Source: Paenibacillus ehimensis NBRC 15659
GTDB taxonomy: Bacteria; Bacillota; Bacilli; Paenibacillales; NBRC-103111
Assembly (NCBI RefSeq): GCF_004000785.1
Contig: NZ_BILX01000016.1
Coordinates: forward strand, 1 to 64,000
Reading direction: 5' to 3'
DNA: 64,000 bases
The notes under the pieces are model-generated. The model did not search any database and was not told the origin of the DNA. It saw nothing but the letters and a program-made list of their open reading frames with translations. Both the position numbers and the translations under genes were made by a program. Positions 1 to 8,373 of this stretch are shown here, in pieces. Each line of letters starts with the position of its first letter. Position 1 is the first letter of the stretch.

Positions 1-1582
1 GCTGCGCGCGCAGCGCCGCAAGGCGCGGCTGCAGGGCGGCCCCCAGCGCCGCGATCAGCTCGTCGCTGACGGCGTACGCCTCCTTGCGGTACAAGCCTTT
101 CGCTTCCGCGGAAATCTGCTTCGAGTAGGTCAGCGTATACTCGTTGCCGAACACCGCGGCCTCGTTCACCTGACCGGCCAGCCATTCCGGCGTAAGCTCC
201 ACGCTGATCCGGTCGGCGGCCTCGGTTATGGCGCCCGCGGGCAGGCCGTGGCCTTCCAGCTTCGCCTTGACCGTCTGCTGCACGTGTCGTGCCACCTGCG
301 TCTCCACTTGCGACGCAAAATCCTTATGCAGCGCAGCAAGCCGCTGCTCCCGTTCCGCCGCCGTCTTCGCGGCGGCGCCAAACCAGCCGACCTTGAAGCC
401 GGGCCGACGGCTCTCCAAATACGCGTGCGCGAGGTCCCGCGTCGCGGCCGGAATCACGTTGGCGTTGTCCAATACCGCCGCCACGTCTTTGCGCACGGCT
501 GCCTGCAGCTCCGCCGGCAGCGATTCGAGCCGCGCCAGCTCGGCGCCCGCCTCCGCGTACTCCGCCTGGACGGCGTCCAGATCTTCGCCGGAGGCAGCCA
601 GCTGCTCGCGTATCGCATCCTTCGCCGGCTCGTTGCGCTCGGCCATTTTCTCGGCATGCGCCGCCGCGAGCGCCCGCGCCGACTTTTCGAGGCTGAGCCG
701 CACGAGCGGCCGTCGCAGCTCGATCAACTGGCCGAGCAGTCCGTCCAGCTTGCTCCATTCGCTGGACGGATGATCCGGCACTTTGACCGAGGTGTAAACG
801 ATACCGTCGGGACGCACGCCCCAGCTGGCGAACGCTTCGCGCACGCCTTCCTGATATGCGGCGAACGACAGCTCCTGCTCCCGATGCTTGTCGATCATGT
901 TCACGATCAAATAGAGCGGCTTGCCCCACTCCGTCATTTTTTTCGTAAAGGCCAAATTAATTTCCGACTGCACGTGGTTATAATCCATCACATAAAACAC
1001 AACGTCAGCCAAATGCAGCGCCGACTCCGTTGCCAGCTGATGCGCGTCGTCCGTCGAATCAATTCCCGGCGTATCCAGCAGCGCCGCATGCTCTCCCAGA
1101 AACGGGATCGGATAGCGGATTTCCACCGTTTCGATCGCTTCGCCGTTACGGCAATGCTCCGCCAGCTCGTCCAATGGTACCGTTTCGGACCGTTGTTCGC
1201 CCACTCCTTGAGCCTGATCGCTTGTCTCATCGCTGCGATAGATGACCCTTGCCCCGGCTTCCCCGTTCACGATGCTCACAATGTTCGCGCTCGTCGGAAT
1301 CGGACTCGACGGCAGCAGCATATGACCGCACAGCCGGTTGATCAGGCTCGACTTCCCCGCGGAGAAGTGTCCGCAAAATGCCAAATAAAGCCGCTCGCTC
1401 TGCGCTTTCGCCAACAGCTGCCGCAGCTTCTTTCCGTGCTCTCCGTCCCCCGTTTGCTCTACCTGCGCAAGCAGCCCTTGAACGGCGGCAAGCATTTCAT
1501 CCTGCGAGGTCCCGCCTTGCAGCCCCTCATCGTTCCCTATCTCTACTGACATTTCTTTTGCTATAGTCAATTCGCTTTTCAT
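1..1582 (-). CDS. dynamin-family GTPase (DynA/YpbR-like), 5' part; 3' end outside window
   Basis: The frame is open from an ATG at 1582, preceded by GGCAGGAGAAACG, to the window edge, giving the first 527 residues. A dynamin-type G domain is visible: P-loop GHFSAGKSS near residue 65, switch motif DTPG near 150, and VNMIDK near 200 in the place of the G4 motif. After it come long Glu/Ala/Arg-rich helices typical of the stalk of bacterial dynamins. In Bacillus, DynA is a tandem dynamin that tethers and fuses membranes after damage or phage attack; the cut protein could also be tandem, which cannot be seen here. The family call is firm; orthology to DynA rests on length and family. Confidence 0.85.
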   Translation of the reverse strand, partial: MKSELTIAKEMSVEIGNDEGLQGGTSQDEMLAAVQGLLAQVEQTGDGEHGKKLRQLLAKAQSERLYLAFCGHFSAGKSSLINRLCGHMLLPSSPIPTSANIVSIVNGEAGARVIYRSDETSDQAQGVGEQRSETVPLDELAEHCRNGEAIETVEIRYPIPFLGEHAALLDTPGIDSTDDAHQLATESALHLADVVFYVMDYNHVQSEINLAFTKKMTEWGKPLYLIVNMIDKHREQELSFAAYQEGVREAFASWGVRPDGIVYTSVKVPDHPSSEWSKLDGLLGQLIELRRPLVRLSLEKSARALAAAHAEKMAERNEPAKDAIREQLAASGEDLDAVQAEYAEAGAELARLESLPAELQAAVRKDVAAVLDNANVIPAATRDLAHAYLESRRPGFKVGWFGAAAKTAAEREQRLAALHKDFASQVETQVARHVQQTVKAKLEGHGLPAGAITEAADRISVELTPEWLAGQVNEAAVFGNEYTLTYSKQISAEAKGLYRKEAYAVSDELIAALGAALQPRLAALRAQ

Positions 1583-1660
1583 CGTTTCTCCTGCCCCTGT
1601 TCTTCCTCTGTCTAAAAAATCCAAGCGTTTGTCGTCTATCTTTTTGTGTTCCGAACAAAA

Positions 1661-1688
1661 AGAAAAAACCGAATCGCTTCGGTTTTTA
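1661..1688 (-). terminator. intrinsic terminator after the small unknown gene
   Basis: On the minus strand a stem AAAACCGAA/TTCGGTTTT with a 4-nt loop is followed by a T-rich run. It overlaps the stop codon of the 90-codon gene and separates it from the dynamin gene. Confidence 0.8.
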
Positions 1689-1958
1689 GTGTACCATATT
1701 TTCAGTCTCCGGAATAAATATTTCGAAAACATCGCGATGCTGCAAAATCGTAATGTCTTTATCCTTCACTTTCATGACGACCACTTCCGGACGCTGCTTC
1801 ATACGGTTCAAGTAATTTTCCGGTACGCTGCCCGACTCCGTTACGACGACGCCTTCCACTTGTTTCTCTTCGTTTTCCTGCAAAGGAGTCTCAAGCACCT
1901 TTTCGTAAATATCCGAAAACAGTTCAAAATCGCTGGTGTAGACCGATATGCATTTCAT
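1686..1958 (-). CDS. small conserved-looking protein of unknown function (90 aa)
   Basis: The product is an acidic, soluble 90-residue protein with no signal peptide, membrane segment or cysteine pair. It has a predicted beta-alpha-beta character and ends in IFIPETENMVH. The ATG at 1958 is preceded by AAAGGATAGGATTAGAG, a usable ribosome-binding region. It lies 21 bp after nth and is closed by its own terminator, so it is probably cotranscribed with nth. I do not recognise the family and do not assign a function. Confidence 0.7.
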   Translation of the reverse strand: MKCISVYTSDFELFSDIYEKVLETPLQENEEKQVEGVVVTESGSVPENYLNRMKQRPEVVVMKVKDKDITILQHRDVFEIFIPETENMVH

Positions 1959-1979
1959 CTCTAATCCTATCCTTTCGTA

Positions 1980-2687
1980 TTACGCTTCTTTAGTTTTTGC
2001 AGCTTTGACAGCTGCTTTCGCTTTTGGTATAGGCTTCCTATTCGAGTTCGATTTCATTCGTTTTTTACCTTCCCGGCAAAGATCAATCAACGGGCAAACC
2101 TCGCATTTTGGGTTTTGCGCTTTACAGTGATAACGTCCGAAAAAAATGAGCCGATGATGCGTCTGCGTCCATTCTTCGCGCGGCACCCGTTTCATCAGCT
2201 TTTTTTCCACTTCGAGCACCGAATCGTTAACCCCGGCAAGCCCGAGCCGTTTGGATACCCGTTCCACATGCGTATCGACGGCTATAGCAGGTACGTCGAA
2301 GGCATTGGAAACGACGACGTTCGCCGTTTTTCGTCCGACGCCCGGCAATTCCACCAGCTTCTCGTGTTCACGGGGAACTTCCCCGTTATACTTGTCCAAA
2401 AGCATTGCGCACAAAGCCTGAATATTCTTGGCTTTGTTCCGGAACAAACCGATCCGCCGAATATCCTGCTCCAGCTCTTCGAGCGGCACGGCCAAATAGT
2501 CTTCCGGCCTTTTGTACTTCTGAAACAACGTGGCGGTTACTTTATTGACCGTCTCGTCCGTACATTGGGCCGACAACAGGACGGCGATCGTCAGCTCGAA
2601 CGCATTCGAGTGGTTCAGCTCGCAGTGGGCATCCGGGAACATTTCGGCAATCGTATCCAGTATGGTTCTCGCTTGCGTCTGATTCAT
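1980..2687 (-). CDS. nth: endonuclease III (DNA glycosylase/AP lyase)
   Basis: This base-excision repair enzyme removes oxidised pyrimidines and cleaves the abasic site. The 235-residue protein has the helix-hairpin-helix LPGVGRKTANVV with the catalytic lysine, the catalytic aspartate in AVDTHVERVSKRLGL, and the C-terminal [4Fe-4S] ligand set C-x6-C-x2-C-x5-C (HCKAQNPKCEVCPLIDLC). It is about 20 residues longer than typical Nth because of a Lys/Ala-rich basic tail. In B. subtilis nth lies in the same neighbourhood (asnS-dnaD-nth); asnS and dnaD are not present here. Confidence 0.96.
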   Translation of the reverse strand: MNQTQARTILDTIAEMFPDAHCELNHSNAFELTIAVLLSAQCTDETVNKVTATLFQKYKRPEDYLAVPLEELEQDIRRIGLFRNKAKNIQALCAMLLDKYNGEVPREHEKLVELPGVGRKTANVVVSNAFDVPAIAVDTHVERVSKRLGLAGVNDSVLEVEKKLMKRVPREEWTQTHHRLIFFGRYHCKAQNPKCEVCPLIDLCREGKKRMKSNSNRKPIPKAKAAVKAAKTKEA

Positions 2688-2856
2688 GCTCCCTGTCCTT
2701 TCTTTCGCCTGTTTCTTACAGTTTACCGAAACGCCGCAGTCGAATCAATGACTAATGCCGACAAAATGCGAACTTTTTACGAAAAAACCGCCTATGCAGC
2801 AAGAAGTTCTCACTACACAGACGGCTCAAACCGGATAAAAGTTTCAAATAAACCGA

Positions 2857-5610
2857 TTAGGGCTTTTCAATTTCGAAAATTTTATCGTCGATTACATATA
2901 CCATTACTTCTTCGTTCTCCATAAACGTACTTGGAGCCACGGTTTGGGTGCCTTTGTGCAAATACGCTTTGGCAAATAAATTATACGACGTCTTGTCGTT
3001 ATTGGCCGTCGGCTTCAAAAGCAATTGATTCAGCACCGTATCGTAAGAGGATACTGTCCGTTTCGTCGCAGTCGCCACTTGAATGATCGCCTTGTCGTTC
3101 GCGTCCCGGATGATCTCCACCCGGTCATTTTGCTTAATCGTATTCAAGGCGGCGGATGTGTTGGCATTTTGCCTGATTGTGAACTGCTGTCCGACCGTGA
3201 TTACCTGAATGTTGCCTTGGAAATCCTGAATGGTCAGCGTGCCTGCCGCTACGTCCACATTCGTCACTTTGCCGCGCACCGAATTGAGCAGTTGGAGATT
3301 ATCCAGCTTCGTGCCGCTGAAGCTGGCTTTAACGTACTCGTCGACCAAAATATCAGAGAAGGCGTGAGATTGCTTGCCCGGGTTAATAATTTGATCGTTG
3401 TTTTCGACTTTGAACGTCAGCTGTGAGCCCGTCTCGTCCTTCACGGTAACTTGGCTCGTACTAGGATTGGTGACTAGTACCTTGTACACGCCCGTTTTCT
3501 TGGCCATCAGGTTCGTTACGAAATCCTGAGTTCCTGTGAGCGTCAAACGGATCGCATCCCCTACTTTCAGGTCCGAGATGGTGCCGTTCGTTTTGTTAAA
3601 CATTTCGACCGGTGCGCCATAATTGACTTTGAACGTTAAGTTTTGTCCTCCGGCGGTACGTATGGTCAAGTCGTTTGTAATATTGCTGGTATTGATTTGA
3701 GCGATCGTGCCTTCCACATTCATTGTCGTTTCGATCTGCACGATTTTATCTTTGGAAACTTTAAGATCTACTTTTTTCTTATCGTTACCGTTGCCTACGA
3801 ACGTGCTCTGGAAGTTTGATAGCTGGATCGGGCCGCCCATAAAGCGGATGATCGTATTGTCCGTCAGCCGGTATGCCCCTACTCCGTCGCTCTCGGTGCT
3901 GATCGTCACCACCTTGGAATTGGCATCATAACTCAGGATCGTAGCGTATATGTATTGCTTGACCGAACGGCTGGTAACGGAAATTTTAACGATTTTATCA
4001 TTAATCAAATCCATCTTTAGTTGATCTCCGGATTCGATGTCGAACAGGCTTGGGTTCGTCAACCCGTCAATCGTAATAATCGCATTGTCAGCGATATGAT
4101 AGGCGCCGAGCGAACCGCCCGCTTTATTAATCGTCAAGATCCGCTTGTCACTGCTTAAGCTGGCCATCGTTCCTTCAACGGATTGGCTAAAATCAGCCGG
4201 CTTCTTCACGGAAACGACTTGAAGCTCGTTCGCTTTCACCTCGTAGCTCACCGCGTCGCCGACGCGCAGCTTCGAGAGGTCGGCCGTCGAGCCGTCCTGC
4301 AGCTTCACGACCGTTCGCGTAGTGAGCGTGAACGATTCGTTCTGCCCCGTCCCCTGCTCCAAGAATGTCACTTGGTTTTGATCTTTGTTCAGAGTAAGCA
4401 CCGTACCTTCAGACGTTTTGCTGACCGGCGTTTGCTTCAGTACGATTTGCGAAATTTTCGATTCTTTCAGCAGCGTGTTCTTTTTCAATTCGACGATGCT
4501 TCCCGGCGTCAAAGAGCTCAAGCTCAGGCCGCGGCCGTCTTTATCCGTTACCGTGACGGTCGGGAACAAATCGTAAAGCTCGTTCTTTCCGTTGCGCTGG
4601 ATCGAGGCCATCATCCGGTCGGTGAATATTTCCGTCAGCGTCCCTTCGTAGGTTTCCATTTTCTGCTGATCGTTGGTAAGTTCTATGTACAGCGCCGCGC
4701 CTTGATTTTGCACCAAGTATACTTCGTTCGTCAGCTTGATGTTCGACGGCGAAATCCGGCTGTCGTCTTTGCCGCTATAGAAAGCCGTATCGGAAGACAG
4801 CGTATATTCCGTCGTTTGCCCATTGGCATTCAGCACGCTGATTTTGCGGTCCGTCAGCTCCATCACATATCCGGTAGCGACCCGGGAGGAGCGGGAAGTC
4901 GATTCTTTATCCGCGCGGCTGAGGAACGTCGCCATTTGGGCGCGGGTCACCTTATCTTTCGGCTTGAAGCTGTTATCCTCAAAGCCTTGTACGATCTTCA
5001 GCGATACCGCCGCGTTGATATAACCGGCCGCCCACGACGAGAAATCCTTGCTGTCCGTAAATGACGAAGAGGATTGTGCCTGCTGAGTGGCTAATTCCTG
5101 TTTGCCGATAGCGCGGATGACCAGCTTGGCCACCCATTCGCGGGACGCTTCTTTAGCTCCCCAAGCCGTTTTGGCGTTCGTGCCGTCTGCCGTTTCCTCT
5201 TGAATATTAATTAAGCCGCGATCGATCGCATAAGCGACATATGGCTTGAAGAATTTATCAACACTGAAAGGCAGCGCCGTTTCTGTCTTGCTTTTCGCTA
5301 CCTCCGATTCAAGACCCATAAACCGCAGTGCCATAACGATGACTTCCTGCTGCGATACGGAGTTTTCCGGTTTATATTCCCCTTTTTCATATCCTTCAAT
5401 CACCCCGAGGGAAGCCAGCTTGGTGACATGCTTGATCGCCCAGTGCTGGTCCCCGACGTCGGTAAAGCGCTGCGAGCTTACGGAGCTTCCCGTCGAAATA
5501 TTGCTTTTGGTTTCGGCCGCGGCGGCAAAGGCCGGGCTTCCGAACGCCAGCGACAGCGCTAAAACGGCTGCCGCTAGTCTGCGTGCTTGTCTGGAATTGA
5601 TGCTTTTCAT
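2857..5610 (-). CDS. S-layer homology (SLH) domain surface protein
   Basis: A secreted cell-wall protein of 917 residues. An in-frame ATG lies upstream at 5646, but the ATG at 5610 has AGGAG eight bases in front of it and begins a typical signal peptide (basic SRQARR, hydrophobic core, AFA-A), so I use it. Three SLH units follow within roughly residues 40-225 (FTDVGDQHWA..., a central divergent unit, and FTDSKDFSSWAAGYI... with TRAQMATFLSR); these bind pyruvylated secondary wall polymer. The rest is about 650 residues of repeated beta-rich segments with recurring patterns of the type 'G-x-V/I-x-x-I/V ... V-G-D-x-V/L', compatible with a stack of small beta domains. No catalytic motif is seen, so a structural or adhesive role is inferred. 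Confidence 0.9.
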   Translation of the reverse strand: MKSINSRQARRLAAAVLALSLAFGSPAFAAAAETKSNISTGSSVSSQRFTDVGDQHWAIKHVTKLASLGVIEGYEKGEYKPENSVSQQEVIVMALRFMGLESEVAKSKTETALPFSVDKFFKPYVAYAIDRGLINIQEETADGTNAKTAWGAKEASREWVAKLVIRAIGKQELATQQAQSSSSFTDSKDFSSWAAGYINAAVSLKIVQGFEDNSFKPKDKVTRAQMATFLSRADKESTSRSSRVATGYVMELTDRKISVLNANGQTTEYTLSSDTAFYSGKDDSRISPSNIKLTNEVYLVQNQGAALYIELTNDQQKMETYEGTLTEIFTDRMMASIQRNGKNELYDLFPTVTVTDKDGRGLSLSSLTPGSIVELKKNTLLKESKISQIVLKQTPVSKTSEGTVLTLNKDQNQVTFLEQGTGQNESFTLTTRTVVKLQDGSTADLSKLRVGDAVSYEVKANELQVVSVKKPADFSQSVEGTMASLSSDKRILTINKAGGSLGAYHIADNAIITIDGLTNPSLFDIESGDQLKMDLINDKIVKISVTSRSVKQYIYATILSYDANSKVVTISTESDGVGAYRLTDNTIIRFMGGPIQLSNFQSTFVGNGNDKKKVDLKVSKDKIVQIETTMNVEGTIAQINTSNITNDLTIRTAGGQNLTFKVNYGAPVEMFNKTNGTISDLKVGDAIRLTLTGTQDFVTNLMAKKTGVYKVLVTNPSTSQVTVKDETGSQLTFKVENNDQIINPGKQSHAFSDILVDEYVKASFSGTKLDNLQLLNSVRGKVTNVDVAAGTLTIQDFQGNIQVITVGQQFTIRQNANTSAALNTIKQNDRVEIIRDANDKAIIQVATATKRTVSSYDTVLNQLLLKPTANNDKTSYNLFAKAYLHKGTQTVAPSTFMENEEVMVYVIDDKIFEIEKP

Positions 5611-5654
5611 GAAATAGCTCCTCTCGATCGACTTATGTTCGTTCATGATGTACG

Positions 5655-6254
5655 TTAACTTTGGCTGCGTTTGATCGGATGCGGCAAATCCATATGTCCC
5701 ATCAAGCTTTCGACCTGCTTTCCGTCAACCAGCACTTCGATGGATTTGACTTCGGAAAACTGGAACATCGTCTTTTGCAGTGCATCCAGCAGCATTTCTT
5801 CCCCGCCGGAGCCCAGCCTTCCTTCATCCGCAATGGATACGTCCAGGTTCAGCTGGCCGTCTTTCAACGCGACGTTTTTGTACGTGAACCCTTTAAATAA
5901 TGGAATCGTATTGTCGTCAGGACTTTTCTTCAACTGGTTAAGCGCGGCCAAATATTTGTCCTGATCCTGCTTAATATGGATCGTCACATCTTTTGGAACC
6001 AGTTTCTCAAGCTGAGCATCGCTGTAATACGCTTTGATCTTTAACTCTTTCTTGTCCGGGTCCGGCTTCGGGGCGGACGTCTCCGGCGGAGTCGTTGTCT
6101 TCTCTCCCCCTGTCCCGGGCTGCACTGCTTGTCCGCTCTTGGAGGGCGGTGTTTCCGCGGTGCCTTGCAACGGCGCTTTGCTCGTTCCGCAGCCTGCCAA
6201 CAGCAGAGCCGCGATGGCTGCAGCAGCCATTCCTTTTTGCCATGTCTTATGCAT
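5655..6254 (-). CDS. GerMN-domain lipoprotein
   Basis: Start choice: a GTG at 6260 lies only about 3 bases from AAGGAG, while the ATG at 6254 lies 9 bases from it, so ATG is preferred (199 residues). The protein begins with a lipoprotein signal ending LLLAGC, then a Pro/Thr/Lys-rich linker, then a GerMN (sporulation/germination) fold from about residue 80: VTIHIKQDQDKYLAALNQL, FKGFTYKNVALKDGQLNLDV, and SVKSIEVLVDG-like ending. GerMN domains occur in the germination protein GerM and in wall-associated lipoproteins. It follows the amidase gene directly; the amidase TAA lies inside its ribosome-binding region, so the two are cotranscribed and probably act together on peptidoglycan. Confidence 0.85.
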   Translation of the reverse strand: MHKTWQKGMAAAAIAALLLAGCGTSKAPLQGTAETPPSKSGQAVQPGTGGEKTTTPPETSAPKPDPDKKELKIKAYYSDAQLEKLVPKDVTIHIKQDQDKYLAALNQLKKSPDDNTIPLFKGFTYKNVALKDGQLNLDVSIADEGRLGSGGEEMLLDALQKTMFQFSEVKSIEVLVDGKQVESLMGHMDLPHPIKRSQS

Positions 6255-6267
6255 CGTCACCCACTCC

Positions 6268-8157
6268 TTAGTCGAGATTCAACTGCTTCTTGATGGCAGT
6301 CACGATGGATGCGGCGACCTTGTTTTGAAAAGCATCCTGATACATCAGTTCCTCTTCCGCCCGATTCGTCAAGAAGCCGATTTCCAGCAGTACAGCCGGC
6401 ATGGTCGAGTTTTTAATGACGACAAAACGCTCCTGCTTCACTTTGCGGTCCGGAAAACCGGTAGCCTCGACAAGATGCTTGTGCATCAGCTTGGCAAAAT
6501 CGAGACTTTGCTCCGTCCAATAATACGTTTCCGTCCCGCCGACGGTTTCTTTTCCGGCGGAATTGGCATGAATCGAGACAAATAAATCGGCATCGGCGTT
6601 GTTCGCCATGCTCGGGCGGTCTTCCAGTTCGATGAACGTATCGTCCGAGCGAGTCATCGTCACTTCGATCTTCGGTTCTTTCTCCAGCAGAGCCGCCACC
6701 TTCCGGCCGAGCGACAGCACCGCATCTTTCTCATGCCGATTATTCAGCGAGCTGGCTCCGTTATCTTTGCCGCCATGTCCGGGGTCGATAAAGACCCGGT
6801 AGCGGGTTTTACCGAATGATATTTTCCCGGTAATTTCCCCGTTTTGCTGTACGGAGGCCAAGCGAAGCTCCCCCTTCTGCGGCAAATCTAATACCATTCT
6901 AACGACAGATGCTTCTTTTGAAAATAGCGAATAACGAATTTGTGTGACAAATTCGCTCTTATCCGGCAAAGTTCCTTCGCCTTGCGGATTGAGCTTAGCC
7001 ATGAGCGCCGGGTCAAGCTGCGCGTTAGACAGGTCAAGAACGATCCGGTCCGGATTGGCCAAACGGAATATACTCGGCTTTCTGGCGCAATCCGACGTTT
7101 TGATAGTCAGCGTGTCGCCTTGCAGCGATATAGATTGTACGGTAACCAAGCCGTTCGTCGCGTTTTTGTCGCCGGCCGCTTCCTGTTTGCCGTCGGCCGG
7201 CGTCTGTGTCCCGCCCGTTGTCTGCTGGACTCCGCCTCCCGGCTGTACCGTTCCGCTCACCGCCCCTTGCGCAGCTCCGTTCGGCGTTTGAGCGCCGCCG
7301 GCCCCCGTTGGCGTGCTGCCGTTCACCGGCTGAGAGCCTCCGCTAACCGCCTGCGTCACGCCGCTTGCCGCCTGTTGACTTCCTGCCGCAGCTGTTGCGC
7401 CGCCGCTAGTCGACTGCATCCCCCCGGGTGCGGGAACGCAAGCCAGCAGCTGTCCGGAACCGTTTTTCCCCGGCGATGTCCCTCCCGTCTGCGCGGTTCC
7501 TCCAGGCAACGGCGAGGTACCATTCTCCTTTCCAGCAGCACTCTTTCCGCTGTCAGGTTTATCCCCTGCTTTCACCGTATTGTCCGGCTCGAATGAGGAA
7601 GCGGGCTTGCCGTCGGCCGGGACGCTGCCCGGTTCTTTTTCGCCGGGCTTCTCCGTTTTCGCGGGAGTCTTATCGTCCTTGTTCTTTTCCGGCGTGGACA
7701 AATTAACCGATTGGTTGCGTTCGTCCCATGATACCTTTACCCCTAACTGCTCGCTAACGAATCGTACGGGCAGCATCGTATTCCCCTCGATGATCGTGGG
7801 CGCCGCCTCAAGCTGAAACGATTTCCCTCCTGCCGTTGCATTCTTTTTGTCAATAAACAGTTGTATATTGGTTTCGTCTTTAACTACGGTAACCTTTCGC
7901 TGCTTCTCGTCCCATGTAACCTTGGAGCCGAGCTCTTCTGCAATAATACGAACGGGCACGATGACGCTCCCGTCCACGTTGCGCGGAGCAACTTCCGGTG
8001 CGAGCTTTTTTCCGTTTAATACCAACTGAATTGGCGGCGCGGGCGGCTTAGACGACTTCGGCGTAGATGATTTGGACGGAGCGGCAGCCGAGCCTACGGC
8101 CGGCAGCAACAGGAGCGACGCGATCGACAGGGTGAACCAAGCCGTTAAAAATTTCAT
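6268..8157 (-). CDS. N-acetylmuramoyl-L-alanine amidase with stalk-like and AMIN domains
   Basis: A 629-residue secreted peptidoglycan amidase. Start: ATG 8157 follows GAGGTG; a TTG at 8169 lies upstream of that site. Order: signal peptide (to about residue 25); a copper-amine-oxidase N-terminal-like domain of about 110 residues with the paired motifs VPVRIIAEELGSKVTWDE and LPVRFVSEQLGVKVSWDE; a long Gly/Thr/Gln/Pro-rich linker of about 170 residues; an AMIN domain (about 345-440); and a C-terminal Amidase_3 domain with zinc ligands in FIDPGHGG, RHEKDAV and SIHANS and the catalytic Glu in LLEIGFLTNR. The linker holds one isolated Cys. AMIN domains target amidases to the wall or septum. Confidence 0.93.
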   Translation of the reverse strand: MKFLTAWFTLSIASLLLLPAVGSAAAPSKSSTPKSSKPPAPPIQLVLNGKKLAPEVAPRNVDGSVIVPVRIIAEELGSKVTWDEKQRKVTVVKDETNIQLFIDKKNATAGGKSFQLEAAPTIIEGNTMLPVRFVSEQLGVKVSWDERNQSVNLSTPEKNKDDKTPAKTEKPGEKEPGSVPADGKPASSFEPDNTVKAGDKPDSGKSAAGKENGTSPLPGGTAQTGGTSPGKNGSGQLLACVPAPGGMQSTSGGATAAAGSQQAASGVTQAVSGGSQPVNGSTPTGAGGAQTPNGAAQGAVSGTVQPGGGVQQTTGGTQTPADGKQEAAGDKNATNGLVTVQSISLQGDTLTIKTSDCARKPSIFRLANPDRIVLDLSNAQLDPALMAKLNPQGEGTLPDKSEFVTQIRYSLFSKEASVVRMVLDLPQKGELRLASVQQNGEITGKISFGKTRYRVFIDPGHGGKDNGASSLNNRHEKDAVLSLGRKVAALLEKEPKIEVTMTRSDDTFIELEDRPSMANNADADLFVSIHANSAGKETVGGTETYYWTEQSLDFAKLMHKHLVEATGFPDRKVKQERFVVIKNSTMPAVLLEIGFLTNRAEEELMYQDAFQNKVAASIVTAIKKQLNLD

Positions 8158-8270
8158 TTTGCACCTCAAAATCTTGTATTTTTTTGCTTTATGTAGGAAG
8201 CTGGAAATGGTTGCGACTCCCAGCCGACAAAAAGAATACCGTGGCGAAAACTACCAATATATTAGACTAA

Positions 8271-8300
8271 ATTCTATCAAAAAAGTTGCACGTTCGGCAA
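8271..8300 (-). promoter_or_regulatory. probable sigma-A promoter of the amidase/GerMN operon
   Basis: On the minus strand TTGCCG, an 18-bp spacer and TAGAAT lie about 110 bp upstream of the amidase start. Confidence 0.45.
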
Positions 8301-8326
8301 ATTTCGTAGAATTTACGAGGAAATAC

Positions 8327-8355
8327 GAAAAAACCGAAGGCTTGTCGCCTTCGGC
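8327..8355 (-). terminator. intrinsic terminator of the FtsH-like operon
   Basis: Minus strand: perfect 8-bp stem CCGAAGGC/GCCTTCGG with a 5-nt loop followed by a T6-7 run, 20 bp after the AAA protease stop. Confidence 0.88.
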
Positions 8356-8373
8356 TTCGATTCTTTTTTATTT

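Noticed and set aside
248-1549. Long plus-strand frame of 433 codons opposite the dynamin gene
   Set aside because: Antisense shadow of a GC-rich gene; Arg/His/Leu-rich product without motif, while the minus frame has clear GTPase motifs.
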